Below are positions 9,703 to 19,605 of a stretch of 64,000 nucleotides of DNA, one piece after another. The notes beneath the pieces were generated by a model, which worked only from the letters and a program-made list of their open reading frames with translations, searched no databases and was not told the origin of the DNA. Positions within the stretch are counted from its first letter, which is position 1, and each line of letters begins with the position of its first letter. The translations under genes and the position numbers were made by a program. This DNA comes from Stutzerimonas urumqiensis (GTDB lineage Bacteria; Pseudomonadota; Gammaproteobacteria; Pseudomonadales; Pseudomonadaceae), in assembly GCF_003640395.1 (NCBI RefSeq), contig NZ_RBZQ01000001.1, positions 310,001-374,000 on the forward strand, in the 5' to 3' direction.

Positions 9703-10122
9703 ATGTTCGAGCTCGATGCCCGCCTTGCCGGGGATACCCATGCAATGGGCGATCTGCCTCTGTCCCGCCTGCTGTTGATGAACGATGCGCGCTATCCGTG
9801 GTTCATTTTGGTGCCGCGCCGTGAGGAAATCAGCGAAGTGTTCCAGTTGGATGCGCCCGATCGCGAGGCGCTCTGGAACGAAACCGTGCAGCTGTCCGAG
9901 GGCGTCAAGGACGCTTTTGGGGCGCACAAGATGAATGTCGCAACGCTGGGCAACGTGGTGAGTCAGTTGCACGTTCATGTGGTCGCGCGACGCCGGGAGG
10001 ATGCCGTATGGCCCGATCCGGTCTGGGGACGGCCGCCGGCTGTGCCCTATGACCAGGCTCAGGTCGAGGCGATCAAGGAACGCCTCAGGGTGGTGCTGGG
10101 ATCGTGCGTGGCATGGACATGA
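9703..10122 (+). CDS. HIT-family (histidine triad) protein
   Basis: A 139-residue protein. The HIT signature near residues 92-98 reads QLHVHVV. Aligned with the canonical H-x-H-x-H-x-x pattern, the first histidine is Gln while the second (nucleophilic) and third are kept. N-terminal family features are visible (LLLMNDARYPWFILVPRR). HIT proteins hydrolyse or transfer nucleotides from phosphate-linked substrates; the substrate here is unknown. It overlaps slyX by an ATGA junction, suggesting translational coupling. Similar proteins with this variant triad occur at this locus in Pseudomonas. Confidence 0.88.
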   Translation: MFELDARLAGDTHAMGDLPLSRLLLMNDARYPWFILVPRREEISEVFQLDAPDREALWNETVQLSEGVKDAFGAHKMNVATLGNVVSQLHVHVVARRREDAVWPDPVWGRPPAVPYDQAQVEAIKERLRVVLGSCVAWT

Positions 10123-10325
10123 GCGACGACGCACGCTTCGAGGCGCTGGAAATCCGGCTCGCCTTTCAGGAGGACACGCTTCAGGCGTTGAACGATGTCA
10201 TCGTCGCTCAGCAGCAGGTCATCGAGCGGCTGGAGCGCCAGTTGCTCATGCTGGCCAAGCGGCAGGAGGACCTGTCCGGACAGATCGCGGCAGCGGACGA
10301 ACAAGCGCCCCCGCCGCACTATTGA
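10119..10325 (+). CDS. slyX: SlyX family small coiled-coil protein
   Basis: A 68-residue protein from the ATG at 10119, which overlaps the HIT stop codon (ATGA). An in-frame ATG two codons upstream (10113) is an alternative start. The sequence is a heptad-rich helix (ALEIRLAFQEDTLQALNDVI, then QQVIERLERQLLML) with the charged and proline-containing C-terminus ending PPHY typical of SlyX. The function is not established. It is convergent with the cold-shock fusion gene, whose stop codon directly follows. Confidence 0.9.
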   Translation: MSDDARFEALEIRLAFQEDTLQALNDVIVAQQQVIERLERQLLMLAKRQEDLSGQIAAADEQAPPPHY

Positions 10326-10928
10326 TCAATCGATCTCGATGACGTCTTCGGCCTGCAAGCCCTTCTCGCGCGCAGTGACGGAAAACTCCACGCGTTGGCC
10401 TTCGTTCAATACTCGATGGCCCTCGCCGCGAATCGCTCGGAAGTGGACGAACACGTCGTCGCCCGAGTCGCGAGAAATGAAGCCGAAGCCCTTCGAGGTA
10501 TTGAACCACTTGACCGTGCCGGTCTCGCGCGCGTGTGTCGTGGTGGCTGCGGCGGGCTTGCGACGTGTGCGAGGTGCCGCTGCAACGGCAGCTGGCTTGG
10601 GCATGAAGATGGACAGTGCGACGGCCGCGGCGGCCAGAAGCAGCGCGGCATAGCAGGCGATCAGGCTGGATACGTCATCGAATGCCAGCAGCGCCACAGA
10701 CTGAAGCACGGCGGCTGCGATCAACGACAGCGATGCGATCAGGTGGCTGGTGGCTGGTTTCGTGCGATTGGACGGGAGGGTCTGGGTGAACTGCAGATTC
10801 AGCAGGCCCATCAGGGCAAGGCTGGCCGATTCGAAAGGCAGCGCGACGAGATGTGGGGCGGTCAGGCTGCTGACGGCAGCGATGAGCAAGGCCACAAGGC
10901 CAATGGACAGGTGTGCAACTTTCAACAT
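10326..10928 (-). CDS. Membrane protein with C-terminal cold-shock domain
   Basis: About 200 residues. The N-terminal 110 residues contain two or three hydrophobic segments (about 5-25, 60-85 and 88-110), followed by an Ala/Pro/Arg linker. A complete cold-shock domain occupies about residues 135-200, with RNP1 KGFGFISRD and RNP2 VFVHF intact. The domain binds single-stranded RNA or DNA; here it would be tethered to the inner membrane facing the cytoplasm. The ATG at 10928 is used; a GTG at 10940 in the same frame is possible. The gene sits between slyX and dps, as a cold-shock gene does in P. aeruginosa. Confidence 0.85.
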   Translation of the reverse strand: MLKVAHLSIGLVALLIAAVSSLTAPHLVALPFESASLALMGLLNLQFTQTLPSNRTKPATSHLIASLSLIAAAVLQSVALLAFDDVSSLIACYAALLLAAAAVALSIFMPKPAAVAAAPRTRRKPAAATTTHARETGTVKWFNTSKGFGFISRDSGDDVFVHFRAIRGEGHRVLNEGQRVEFSVTAREKGLQAEDVIEID

Positions 10929-11277
10929 TGTTGAGAACACTCGGTAATGAAAACGCTCCGCTGAGGTGCGGGTCGATCATCGACCGCATTTGTCAGCGGG
11001 CGCGTATTTAACAGCAATGAACCGACTGCCTCAAATGAGAGGGTGCGACAACAGAGAGATGTAGCCGCACCCTTGCAGGCCGTGTGAAACGTCGCGAGCG
11101 GTCGCGAGCGAAAGTTAGGCCAGGACCGTGCGTCTTCGAAAAACAGGCGGGGAGGCGGGCTGGGCTTGCACTCGCGTTTACGAGTGGTAGATGAGCGTTC
11201 CAGCTGAGCTTCCATCCGGCCTGCTTTCCAAATGCGGCGTAACCGAGCGGGGTTTTACGCGGCCTGCTTGCTCCGGC
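10929..11277. other. Intergenic region upstream of the cold-shock fusion gene and downstream of dps
   Basis: About 350 bp that should contain the promoter and 5' leader of the minus-strand cold-shock fusion and the 3' end of the dps transcript. A tandem 10-mer GTCGCGAGCG occurs twice near 11093-11112. A short possible dps 3' hairpin (GCGTAA paired with TTACGC, about 11235-11260) lacks a T run. No gene is supportable. Confidence 0.4.
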
Positions 11278-11748
11278 TCAGGCCGCCAGCAGGCTGCGTA
11301 GCATCCAGGCGGTCTTCTCGTGTACCTGCATGCGCTGGGTCAGCAGGTCGGCCGTCGGTTCGTCGCTGACCTTGTCGAGCAGCGGGAAGATGCTGCGCGC
11401 CGTTCTGACCACGGCCTCCTGGCCCTGGACGAGTTGCTTGATCATGTCCTCAGCAGCGGGCACGCCGTCCGCCTCCTTGATGGAGGAAAGGCGGGAGTAT
11501 TCGGCGTAGGTTCCGGGTGCGTATTGGCCCAAGGCGCGAATTCGCTCGGCAATCTGATCGACGGCCAATGCCAGTTCGGTGTACTGCTGCTCGAACATGG
11601 CGTGCAGCGTGTTGAACATGGGGCCCGTTACGTTCCAGTGAAAATTGTGCGTTTTCAGGTAGAGGGTGTAGGTGTCCGCCAGTAGCCGCGAAAGGCCCTC
11701 CGCAATGGCTTTGCGGTCCTGTTCCTCGATGCCGATGTTGATGTCCAT
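11278..11748 (-). CDS. dps: Dps-like DNA-binding ferritin
   Basis: A 156-residue Dps protein. The start is the ATG at 11748 with GAGGAG six bases upstream; the open frame extends 33 codons further without family similarity. The ferroxidase-site signature is intact: His in [13 protein letters not shown] and the acidic residues in the helix [21 protein letters not shown]. Dps dodecamers store iron oxidised with peroxide and protect DNA. The neighbouring aspS gene is divergent, and a katB catalase lies 8 kb away. Regulation is typically by OxyR or stationary-phase sigma factor; no site was assigned. Confidence 0.94.
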   Translation of the reverse strand: MDINIGIEEQDRKAIAEGLSRLLADTYTLYLKTHNFHWNVTGPMFNTLHAMFEQQYTELALAVDQIAERIRALGQYAPGTYAEYSRLSSIKEADGVPAAEDMIKQLVQGQEAVVRTARSIFPLLDKVSDEPTADLLTQRMQVHEKTAWMLRSLLAA

Positions 11749-11992
11749 GCCATTCTCCTCGTTTGGAATCCATCCACTGTTATGCCAGAAATGCGGCGTG
11801 AAGTGGATGGTCATGACGTCGCTGACGTATCGCTTCTGGGAAGCCATCCGGCGGGCAGAGTTCCATGTCTACCGGGCGGAAGGCCGATCGATGCGCGCTG
11901 GCTGATTTGCCAGGGCGAAGCGGCTATACTCCCGCGCTTGTTCCAGGCGGCCCGCGTGCCGCGAGAATTCGAAACGGGAAGCGACCACCATC

Positions 11993-13768
11993 ATGATGCG
12001 CAGCCACTATTGCGGCCAGTTGAACGAAAGCCTGGATGGCCAGGAGATCACTCTTTGCGGTTGGGTCCATCGTCGCCGTGACCACGGCGGAGTCATCTTT
12101 CTGGATATCCGCGACCGTGAGGGCCTGGCCCAGGTGGTGTTCGACCCGGATCGTGCCGACACCTTCGCCAAGGCCGATCGGGTACGCAGCGAATATGTGG
12201 TCAAGGTGACCGGCAAGGTTCGGCTGCGTCCGGCGGGTGCGGTCAATCCGAACATGGCTTCCGGCGCCATCGAGGTGCTTGGCTATGAGCTTGAGGTGCT
12301 GAACCAGGCCGAAACGCCCCCGTTCCCGCTCGATGAATATTCCGATGTCGGCGAGGAAACCCGGCTCCGTTATCGTTTCATCGACCTGAGACGGCCGGAA
12401 ATGGCGGCCAAGCTGAAGCTGCGTTCGCGCATTACATCGAGCATTCGGCGCTACCTCGATGAAAACGGCTTCCTGGACGTGGAAACGCCCATCCTGACCC
12501 GCGCCACGCCCGAAGGCGCCCGTGACTATCTGGTGCCGAGCCGCACCCATCCCGGCAGCTTCTTCGCACTGCCGCAATCTCCGCAGCTGTTCAAGCAGTT
12601 GCTGATGGTGGCCGGCTTCGACCGCTACTACCAGATCGCCAAGTGCTTCCGCGACGAGGATCTACGGGCGGACCGCCAGCCGGAATTCACCCAGATCGAC
12701 ATCGAAACCAGCTTCCTCGACGAGAGCGACATCATCGCGATCACCGAGAAGATGGTCAGGCAACTGTTCAAGGAAGTGCTGGATCTGGAGTTTGGTGAAT
12801 TCCCGCACATGCCGTTCGAGGAAGCCATGCGTCGCTATGGTTCGGACAAGCCGGACCTGCGCATCCCGCTGGAGCTGGTGGACGTCGCCGACCAGTTGCA
12901 GGAAGTGGAATTCAAGGTGTTCAGCGGCCCGGCCAAGGACCCGAAGGGGCGCGTGGCGGCCCTGCGCGTGCCGGGTGCGGCGAGCATGCCGCGCAGCCAG
13001 ATCGACGACTACACCAAGTTCGTCGGCATCTATGGCGCCAAGGGGCTCGCCTACATCAAGGTGAACGAGCGTGCCAAGGGCGTGGACGGATTGCAGTCGC
13101 CGATCGTGAAGTTCATTCCGCCGGCGAACCTGGAGATCATCCTCGATCGCGTCGGGGCTCAGGACGGCGATATCGTCTTCTTCGGCGCCGACAAGGCCAA
13201 GATCGTATCCGAGGCGCTGGGCGCGCTGCGCATCCGGCTCGGCCACGATCTGAAACTGCTGACGTGCGAGTGGGCGCCCCTGTGGGTCGTGGACTTCCCG
13301 ATGTTCGAGGAGAACGACGACGGCTCGCTGAGCGCGCTGCACCACCCGTTCACCTCGCCCAAGTGCTCGCCGCAGGAGCTGGAGGCCAACCCGGCCGCCG
13401 CACTCTCGCGCGCCTACGACATGGTGCTCAACGGCACCGAGCTCGGGGGCGGCTCCATCCGTATCCATGACAAGGCGATGCAGCAGGCCGTCTTCCGTGT
13501 GCTCGGCATCAGCGAAGAAGAGCAGACGGAGAAGTTCGGCTTCCTGCTCGATGCGCTCAAGTATGGCGCACCGCCGCATGGCGGCCTGGCGTTCGGTCTT
13601 GATCGGCTGGTGATGCTGATGACCGGCGCGCAATCGATCCGCGAGGTCATCGCCTTCCCGAAAACGCAAAGCGCCGCCGACGTCATGACGCAAGCGCCGG
13701 GCGCGGTCGACGCCAAGGCGCTGAGGGAGCTGCATATTCGCCTGCGCGAACAGCCCAAGGCGGAATAA
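11993..13768 (+). CDS. aspS: Aspartyl-tRNA synthetase
   Basis: A 591-residue class II synthetase. The N-terminal OB-fold anticodon-binding domain ([23 protein letters not shown]) covers about residues 1-105. Motif 1 lies near residue 145, motif 2 near 215 ([20 protein letters not shown]), the GAD insertion domain at about 285-420, and motif 3 near 535 ([13 protein letters not shown]). Start at 11993 (two tandem ATG codons). Bacterial-type AspRS in many Pseudomonas is non-discriminating and also supplies Asp-tRNA-Asn to GatCAB; that cannot be decided from this sequence alone. It is followed by yebC and ruvCAB, the usual gammaproteobacterial order. Confidence 0.97.
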   Translation: MMRSHYCGQLNESLDGQEITLCGWVHRRRDHGGVIFLDIRDREGLAQVVFDPDRADTFAKADRVRSEYVVKVTGKVRLRPAGAVNPNMASGAIEVLGYELEVLNQAETPPFPLDEYSDVGEETRLRYRFIDLRRPEMAAKLKLRSRITSSIRRYLDENGFLDVETPILTRATPEGARDYLVPSRTHPGSFFALPQSPQLFKQLLMVAGFDRYYQIAKCFRDEDLRADRQPEFTQIDIETSFLDESDIIAITEKMVRQLFKEVLDLEFGEFPHMPFEEAMRRYGSDKPDLRIPLELVDVADQLQEVEFKVFSGPAKDPKGRVAALRVPGAASMPRSQIDDYTKFVGIYGAKGLAYIKVNERAKGVDGLQSPIVKFIPPANLEIILDRVGAQDGDIVFFGADKAKIVSEALGALRIRLGHDLKLLTCEWAPLWVVDFPMFEENDDGSLSALHHPFTSPKCSPQELEANPAAALSRAYDMVLNGTELGGGSIRIHDKAMQQAVFRVLGISEEEQTEKFGFLLDALKYGAPPHGGLAFGLDRLVMLMTGAQSIREVIAFPKTQSAADVMTQAPGAVDAKALRELHIRLREQPKAE

Positions 13769-13857
13769 CCAATCAGTCAGGCACGAGCCTTCGTCATGGC
13801 GCATCGTCGTCATCCGCACGAAGGCCGACTTCATCAGCAGAAGAGACGGAGTGAGTT

Positions 13858-14601
13858 ATGGCCGGTCATTCCAAATGGGCCAACATCAAGCACCGCAAAG
13901 AGCGGCAGGATGCCAAGAAAGGCAAGATTTTCACCAAGCTGATTCGTGAGCTGACGGTCGCCGCCAAGCATGGCGGCGGCATCCCGGCGGACAATCCTCG
14001 TCTGCGTCTTGCCGTCGACAAGGCCCTGACCGCCAACATGACGCGCGACACCATCGATCGGGCGATCGCGCGGGGTGCCGGTTCGAGCGATGCGGACAAC
14101 ATGGAGGAGCTCAGCTACGAGGGCTACGCGCCCAGCGGCGTGGCCGTCTATGTCGAGGCGATGACCGACAACCGTAACCGCACGGCGGCAGAAGTGCGCC
14201 ATGTGTTCAGCAAGTGCGGCGGCAACCTGGGTACCGATGGTTCGGTCGCCTACCTGTTCGAGCGCAAGGGTCAGCTGAGCTTCGCACCGGGTGTCAACGA
14301 AGAGGCGTTGATGGATGCGGCGCTTGAAGCCGGCGCCGATGACATCGTCACGAACGATGATGGCTCGATCGACGTCTTCACCTCGTTCGCCGACTACATC
14401 GCGGTGAACGAAGCGTTGAACGAGGCGGGTTTCAAGCCGGAAGCGTCCGAGATCGCGATGATCCCGTCGATGACGGCGACGTTGGATCTCGAGACCGCGC
14501 AGAAGGTGCTGAAGCTGATCGACATGCTCGAAGACCTCGACGATGTCCAGAACGTCTATTCCAACGCCGACATTCCCGACGATGTGATGGAGCAGCTCTG
14601 A
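13858..14601 (+). CDS. yebC: YebC/PmpR family transcription or translation regulator
   Basis: A 247-residue protein beginning [18 protein letters not shown], the invariant YebC N-terminus, with the three-domain length of the family. In P. aeruginosa the ortholog at this locus (PmpR) represses the PQS quorum-sensing regulator gene; YebC proteins more generally act on transcription, and some relieve ribosome stalling. It lies between aspS and ruvC, 38 bp before the nearest upstream in-frame ruvC ATG. The acidic C-terminal region ([20 protein letters not shown]) is intact. Confidence 0.95.
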   Translation: MAGHSKWANIKHRKERQDAKKGKIFTKLIRELTVAAKHGGGIPADNPRLRLAVDKALTANMTRDTIDRAIARGAGSSDADNMEELSYEGYAPSGVAVYVEAMTDNRNRTAAEVRHVFSKCGGNLGTDGSVAYLFERKGQLSFAPGVNEEALMDAALEAGADDIVTNDDGSIDVFTSFADYIAVNEALNEAGFKPEASEIAMIPSMTATLDLETAQKVLKLIDMLEDLDDVQNVYSNADIPDDVMEQL

Positions 14602-14668
14602 ATACGGGCGGTTATCGGGCTGGCGCCGCTTGTGAATCATGCGGCCAGGCGCATCGGAGGTTGAAGTC

Positions 14669-15193
14669 GTGACGCTGGTATTGGGCATCGATCCCGGCTC
14701 GCGCATCACGGGTTACGGCGTCGTCCGCGATACGGGCCGAGGGTGCGAATACGTGGCCTCCGGGTGCATCCGAACCGGTAGCGGTGAACTGCGTGATCGT
14801 TTGCAGGCGGTCTACCGTGGCGTCTGTGAAGTCATCCGCTTGCATGGGCCGGTCACCATGGGCATCGAGCAGGTCTTCATGGCCCGCAATCCCGACTCGG
14901 CGCTCAAGCTCGGCCAGGCACGGGGCGCTGCGATCGTTGCGGCGGCCGAGCAGGGGCTCGAGGTGTACGAGTACACCGCATCGCAGGTGAAGCAGGCGAT
15001 AGCTGGTACCGGGGCGGCAGACAAGCAGCAGGTCCAGATGATGGTCATGCATCTGCTCAAGCTGATCCAGAAGCCGCAGATCGATGCGTCCGATGCCCTC
15101 GCGATCGCGCTGTGTCATGCCCATCATCAGCAAAGCCTGGTGCCTCATGGGCTGTTGGGTGCCCGACGTCGCAGTGGGCGTTTGCGTCTTTGA
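14669..15193 (+). CDS. ruvC: Holliday junction endonuclease RuvC
   Basis: A 174-residue RNase H-fold resolvase. The GTG at 14669 is chosen because GGAGG sits eight bases upstream and the protein then begins [17 protein letters not shown] as in the family; the upstream ATG at 14639 would add ten unrelated residues. The acidic catalytic residues are visible in GIDPG, GIEQVF and the C-terminal [14 protein letters not shown]. It cleaves Holliday junctions together with RuvAB. It heads ruvC-ruvA-ruvB. Confidence 0.95.
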   Translation: MTLVLGIDPGSRITGYGVVRDTGRGCEYVASGCIRTGSGELRDRLQAVYRGVCEVIRLHGPVTMGIEQVFMARNPDSALKLGQARGAAIVAAAEQGLEVYEYTASQVKQAIAGTGAADKQQVQMMVMHLLKLIQKPQIDASDALAIALCHAHHQQSLVPHGLLGARRRSGRLRL

Positions 15194-15295
15194 TGTACCT
15201 TCGTTCGAGTCGCCCGGAGCTGCCGGCCCGGCGAGCTATCAAGTTCCTGGCCGGTGTCCGGCCGCCCCTGTTTCGAGATTAGAGAGCACACTTTC

Positions 15296-15901
15296 GTGAT
15301 AGGACGCTTGCGCGGCATTCTGGCGGAGAAGCAGCCGCCCCATCTGGTTATCGATCTTCAAGGCGTCGGTTACGAGGTCGAGGTCCCCATGACCACGCTG
15401 TACCGCCTGCCAAGCGTCGGCGAACCGGTGACGCTCCATACTCATCTGGTGGTACGCGAGGATGCTCATCTGCTCTACGGCTTTTTCGAAAAGCGCGAGC
15501 GGGAGCTGTTTCGTGAGCTGATCCGACTCAACGGCGTCGGGCCCAAGCTGGCGCTCGCGTTGATGTCGGGCCTGGAGGTCGATGAGCTGGTCCGCTGCGT
15601 CCAAGCGCAGGACACCAAGGTGCTGGTGAAGATACCCGGGGTCGGCAAGAAGACCGCCGAACGCCTGCTCGTGGAGCTCAAGGACCGTTTCAAGGCGTGG
15701 GAGACGATGCCGTCCATCGCTACGCTGGTAGTGGAACCTCGCCCCGGTGTGGCAGTCTCTAGCGCCGAAAACGATGCCGTCAGCGCGCTCATCGCGTTGG
15801 GTTTCAAGCCACAGGAGGCCAGTCGCGCCGTGTCCGCCGTCCAGGAAGAAGGCTTGAGCAGCGAAGAGCTGATTCGTCGCTCGCTCAAGGGAATGGTCTA
15901 A
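15296..15901 (+). CDS. ruvA: Holliday junction DNA-binding subunit RuvA
   Basis: A 201-residue protein starting at the GTG at 15296 ([20 protein letters not shown]). Domain I (OB fold) is residues 1-64. Domain II has two helix-hairpin-helix motifs ([15 protein letters not shown] and [16 protein letters not shown]). Domain III (about 155-201) contacts RuvB ([16 protein letters not shown]). RuvA tetramers bind four-way junctions and load RuvB. The stop codon immediately precedes the ruvB start, indicating coupling. Confidence 0.95.
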   Translation: MIGRLRGILAEKQPPHLVIDLQGVGYEVEVPMTTLYRLPSVGEPVTLHTHLVVREDAHLLYGFFEKRERELFRELIRLNGVGPKLALALMSGLEVDELVRCVQAQDTKVLVKIPGVGKKTAERLLVELKDRFKAWETMPSIATLVVEPRPGVAVSSAENDAVSALIALGFKPQEASRAVSAVQEEGLSSEELIRRSLKGMV

Positions 15902-16951
15902 GTGATCGAAGCCGATCGTCTCATCACGGCCGGGCCGCGGGAACGTGAAGAGCAGCTTGACCGCGCCATTCGTCCGCTCAGGCTTGCGGACTACATCGGC
16001 CAGCCCGCCGTGCGCGAGCAGATGGACCTGTTCATCCGTGCTGCCAAAGGCCGCGGCGAGGCGTTGGACCATACCTTGATCTTCGGGCCGCCGGGGCTCG
16101 GCAAGACCACGCTGGCCAACATCGTGGCGACCGAGATGGGCGTGTCCATAAAGAGCACCTCGGGGCCCGTCCTCGAGCGCCCTGGCGACCTGGCTGCGCT
16201 GCTCACCAATCTCGAAGCGGGCGATGTGCTCTTCGTCGATGAGATTCATCGGCTCTCGCCGGTGGTGGAGGAAGTGCTCTATCCGGCAATGGAAGACTTC
16301 CAGCTGGACATCATGATCGGCGAGGGACCCGCCGCCCGTTCGATCAAGCTCGATCTGCCACCGTTCACGCTCATCGGTGCCACGACCCGCGCCGGTATGC
16401 TGACCAATCCGCTGCGCGACCGCTTCGGTATCGTTCAGCGCCTGGAGTTCTATTCGATCGACGACCTTGCGACCATCGTCAGCCGCTCTGCGGGCATTCT
16501 CGGGTTGCCGATCGAATCGCATGGCGCCTACGAGATCGCGCGTCGAGCCCGCGGTACGCCGCGTATCGCCAACCGTCTCTTGCGGCGCGTCCGGGATTTC
16601 GCCGAAGTGCGGGGAACCGGAGAAATAACGCGCGAAATCGCCGACCAGGCCCTGAATATGCTGGATGTCGATGAGCGCGGCTTCGATCACCAGGACCGTC
16701 GCTTGCTGCTGACGTTGATCGAGAAGTTCGATGGCGGCCCGGTGGGCGTCGACAGCCTGGCGGCGGCCATCAGCGAAGAGCGTCATACCATCGAGGATGT
16801 CCTGGAGCCCTACCTCATCCAGCAGGGTTTCATGATGCGCACGCCGCGCGGCCGGGTGGTGACGCGTCATGCCTACCTGCATTTCGGTCTGAACCTGCCC
16901 GGGCGGCTGGTTGGGCCGAGCGCCGACCTGTTCGATCAAGCGCCGCAGTGA
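15902..16951 (+). CDS. ruvB: Holliday junction branch-migration ATPase RuvB
   Basis: A 349-residue AAA+ motor with Walker [10 protein letters not shown] (near residue 60), Walker B FVDEIHR, sensor 1 GATTRAGML, the arginine-finger region [13 protein letters not shown], and the C-terminal winged helix ([13 protein letters not shown], seen as [10 protein letters not shown]). The start is the GTG at 15902, immediately after the ruvA stop. It drives branch migration of Holliday junctions bound by RuvA. Confidence 0.96.
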   Translation: MIEADRLITAGPREREEQLDRAIRPLRLADYIGQPAVREQMDLFIRAAKGRGEALDHTLIFGPPGLGKTTLANIVATEMGVSIKSTSGPVLERPGDLAALLTNLEAGDVLFVDEIHRLSPVVEEVLYPAMEDFQLDIMIGEGPAARSIKLDLPPFTLIGATTRAGMLTNPLRDRFGIVQRLEFYSIDDLATIVSRSAGILGLPIESHGAYEIARRARGTPRIANRLLRRVRDFAEVRGTGEITREIADQALNMLDVDERGFDHQDRRLLLTLIEKFDGGPVGVDSLAAAISEERHTIEDVLEPYLIQQGFMMRTPRGRVVTRHAYLHFGLNLPGRLVGPSADLFDQAPQ

Positions 16952-17004
16952 GGCAAATATTGTTCTTCCCGCCGATTGGCAAGTACCCGGCCGAGCACTA
17001 GAGT

Positions 17005-17448
17005 ATGCGCGCGCAAACCCAAGCTGAGCCGTTCGAGCATCATTGTCGTGTCTATTACGAGGACACCGATGCCGGCGGCATCGTCTACTACGTCAATTAC
17101 CTCAAGTTCATGGAACGGGCTCGCACCGAATATTTGCGGCACCTGGGTTTTGCCCAATCGCAATTGGCCGGTGAGGACCTGCTATTCGTCGTGCATTCGA
17201 GCGAGGCGCGGTACCTGGCGCCGGCGCGGCTGGATGACGAACTCGCGGTAACGGCACAGGTCACCGAGCTGAACCGTGCCAGCCTGCGCTTCAGCCAGCA
17301 GGTACGCCGTATGCGTGACGACGCCGTGCTTTGCGAGGGCCGTTTCACCGTTGCGTGCGTACGTACAGACAGTCTCAAACCCCGAGCCATCCCGGTGTCG
17401 CTGCGAGCGGCTTTCGCAGTCTCGGGTCTACCCCCTGCAGGAGAGTAA
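17005..17448 (+). CDS. ybgC: Acyl-CoA thioesterase YbgC
   Basis: A 147-residue hotdog-fold thioesterase. The family signature [28 protein letters not shown] contains the catalytic Asp of the 4HBT/YbgC type. It is the first gene of the tol-pal cluster, and two bases separate its stop from the tolQ start. YbgC is cytoplasmic and acts on short-chain or malonyl-type acyl-CoA or interacts with acyl carrier protein; its link with the Tol system is by conserved order and is not mechanistically clear. Confidence 0.93.
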   Translation: MRAQTQAEPFEHHCRVYYEDTDAGGIVYYVNYLKFMERARTEYLRHLGFAQSQLAGEDLLFVVHSSEARYLAPARLDDELAVTAQVTELNRASLRFSQQVRRMRDDAVLCEGRFTVACVRTDSLKPRAIPVSLRAAFAVSGLPPAGE

Positions 17449-17450
17449 GC

Positions 17451-18143
17451 GTGGAAGCCAACGTCGATCACATGTCCATGTGGAGCCTGGTCAGCAACGC
17501 CAGCTTCGTCGTTCAACTGGTGATGTTGTTGCTGGTAGCCGCGTCGGTCGCTTCGTGGATTCTCATTTTTCAGCGCGGCAACATGCTGCGGGCTGCCAAG
17601 CGTGCGCTCGATGCGTTCGAGGAGCGCTTCTGGTCGGGTATCGATCTGTCGAAGCTCTATCGCCAAGCCGGCAGCAATCCCGATCCTGACTCGGGCGTGG
17701 AGCAAATCTTTCGGGCCGGCTTCAAGGAATTCTCGCGGCTTCGGCAGCAACCAGGCGTAGACCCTGACGCCGTCATGGATGGCGTCAATCGCGCCATGAG
17801 GGTCGCCATTTCTCGCGAAGAGGAAAAGCTCGAAACCCATTTGCCGTTCTTGGCCACGGTCGGCTCGACCAGCCCGTATATCGGTCTTTTCGGGACGGTC
17901 TGGGGCATCATGAATTCGTTCAGGGGCTTGGCTCAGGTGCAGCAGGCCACCTTGGCAACCGTTGCGCCAGGCATTGCCGAGGCCTTGATCGCGACCGCCA
18001 TCGGGCTTTTCGCCGCCATTCCGGCGGTCATTGCGTATAACCGCTTTTCGGCCCGCGGTGAGTTGCTCATCGGCCGCTATTACACCTTCGCCGACGAATT
18101 CCAGGCGATCCTCCACCGTAAAGTCCACACTTCCGACGATTGA
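17451..18143 (+). CDS. tolQ: Tol-Pal system proton channel subunit TolQ
   Basis: A 230-residue inner-membrane protein of the TolQ/ExbB/MotA family. The start is the GTG at 17451 with CAGGAGAG just upstream; the longer open frame overlaps ybgC and is a shadow. There are three membrane segments: about 18-40, 135-160 and 168-195. The conserved family segment ATVGSTSPYIGLFGTVWGIMNSF precedes TM2. With TolR it forms a pmf-driven stator that energises TolA for outer-membrane constriction at division. Confidence 0.95.
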   Translation: MEANVDHMSMWSLVSNASFVVQLVMLLLVAASVASWILIFQRGNMLRAAKRALDAFEERFWSGIDLSKLYRQAGSNPDPDSGVEQIFRAGFKEFSRLRQQPGVDPDAVMDGVNRAMRVAISREEEKLETHLPFLATVGSTSPYIGLFGTVWGIMNSFRGLAQVQQATLATVAPGIAEALIATAIGLFAAIPAVIAYNRFSARGELLIGRYYTFADEFQAILHRKVHTSDD

Positions 18144-18154
18144 GGCGTTGGCCC

Positions 18155-18607
18155 ATGGCCAGAATCCGCAACAGACGCAAACCGGTCGCCGAAATGAACG
18201 TCGTGCCCTACATCGACGTGATGCTGGTATTGCTGGTGATCTTCATGGTGACGGCTCCCATGCTCAATCAGGGGGTCAAGGTCGACCTGCCCCAGGTCAG
18301 CAGCGACGTCCTTCCGCAGGACAACGATGCCCAGATACTGACGATTTCCATCAAGGCCGATAAGACCTACTACTGGAATGTCGGAACCGAAGTCGATACC
18401 GAGACGCAGCAGGAAACGGCCGTTTCGCTCGAGGAACTGGTGCAGGCGGCGAGGGCGATCGTTTCGCAGAACCGGTCGCAGGGTAAGCAGATCCAGGTGT
18501 TCGTGCGAGGGGACAAGACGGTGGACTACGGCGCCGTCATGGCGGTCATGGGCGGTCTGCAGCAGGCCGACGTCGGCAATGTCGGGTTGATTACCGAGGC
18601 GCCATGA
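18155..18607 (+). CDS. tolR: Tol-Pal system subunit TolR
   Basis: A 150-residue protein with one N-terminal membrane helix containing the essential aspartate (MNVVPYIDVMLVLLVIFMV, Asp near residue 22) and a periplasmic ExbD/TolR domain. The start at 18155 is 11 bp after the tolQ stop. Its stop overlaps the tolA start (ATGA). Together with TolQ it converts proton flux into motion of TolA. Confidence 0.95.
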   Translation: MARIRNRRKPVAEMNVVPYIDVMLVLLVIFMVTAPMLNQGVKVDLPQVSSDVLPQDNDAQILTISIKADKTYYWNVGTEVDTETQQETAVSLEELVQAARAIVSQNRSQGKQIQVFVRGDKTVDYGAVMAVMGGLQQADVGNVGLITEAP

Positions 18608-19605
18608 TGCAGCACGAAGAGCGTCCGGCCTCACAGCGATTGTTCTGGCCGACCGTGTTGGCGGTGGGCCTGCATGTGCTCATCTTCGGCATGCTGTTCG
18701 TCAGTTTCGCCATGACACCGGAGCTGCCCCCGGCTCGGCCAGTGGTTCAGGCGACCCTTTACCAGCTCAAGTCGCAAAGCCAGGCGACGACCCAGACCAA
18801 CCAGAAGATCGCAGGCGAGCAGAAGAAGACATCTGCCCCGACGCACGAAACGGAACAGCTGGAGCAAAAGAAGGCAGAAGAGCGACGTGTTGCCGAAGCG
18901 CGCGAGGCCGAGCGCAAGGCGGCGGAACAAAAGAAGGTTGCTGAGGCTCGAAAGGCGGAGCAGGCGGCCGCTGCCAAGAAGGCCGAACAGGCGAAGAAGG
19001 CTGAAGAACAGAAGAAGGCGGCCATAGCCAAGAAGCAGGCCGAGGAAGCAGCGAAGAAGAAGGCTGCAGAGGACGCCAAGAAGAAGGCCGCTGAGGAAGC
19101 GAAAAAGAAGAAAGCCGCGGAAGAGGCGAAGAAGGCCGCCGCTGCCGAGGCCGCCAAGAAGAAAGCCGCCGAAGAGGCGAAAAAGAAGAAGGCGGCCGAA
19201 GAGGCCCGCCGCAAGGCGTTGGAGGAGAAAAAAGCCCAGGCACTTGCCGAGTTGCTCTCCGAGGACACCGGGTATCAGCAGGCGATGGCCGACGAAGTTG
19301 GCGATCAGGTGGCGGGCAATCTAGACGACCTCATCGTGCGCTTGGTCAGCGAGCAATGGCGTCGCCCCCCCTCCGCGCGCAATGGCATGACCGTCGAGGT
19401 GCTCATCGAGATGCTGCCCGACGGCACTATTACCAACGCGACGGTCACCCGCTCCAACGGCGACAAGCCCTTCGATAATTCGGCGGTCGCTGCGGTTCGT
19501 AGCGTGGGGCGTATCGCCGAGATGCAGCAGTTGGACCGGGCTACGTTCGACCGCCTCTACCGGCAACGGCGCGTCATCTTCAAACCAGAGGATTTGAGCT
19601 TGTGA
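18604..19605 (+). CDS. tolA: Tol-Pal system spanning protein TolA
   Basis: 333 residues. Domain I is a single N-terminal membrane helix (about 12-34). Domain II is a long Ala/Lys/Glu-rich alpha-helix (about 55-220) built of AAKK- and AEEAKKK-like repeats that spans the periplasm. Domain III is a globular C-terminal domain (about 225-333) containing [20 protein letters not shown] and a TonB-like C-terminal fold. It contacts TolB and Pal at the outer membrane. The highly repetitive Lys/Ala coding stretch gives long open frames on the opposite strand that are not genes. Starts at 18604 or 18607 are equivalent. Confidence 0.95.
   Translation: MMQHEERPASQRLFWPTVLAVGLHVLIFGMLFVSFAMTPELPPARPVVQATLYQLKSQSQATTQTNQKIAGEQKKTSAPTHETEQLEQKKAEERRVAEAREAERKAAEQKKVAEARKAEQAAAAKKAEQAKKAEEQKKAAIAKKQAEEAAKKKAAEDAKKKAAEEAKKKKAAEEAKKAAAAEAAKKKAAEEAKKKKAAEEARRKALEEKKAQALAELLSEDTGYQQAMADEVGDQVAGNLDDLIVRLVSEQWRRPPSARNGMTVEVLIEMLPDGTITNATVTRSNGDKPFDNSAVAAVRSVGRIAEMQQLDRATFDRLYRQRRVIFKPEDLSL

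Noticed and set aside
15239..16939. A 566-codon open frame antisense to ruvA/ruvB
   Set aside because: Mirror of two clear genes; His/Arg/Gln-rich product without family features.
18759..19268. Long open frames antisense to tolA (Ser/Phe/Ala-rich)
   Set aside because: They mirror the Lys/Ala-rich repeat of TolA domain II; composition and lack of start signals mark them as shadows.
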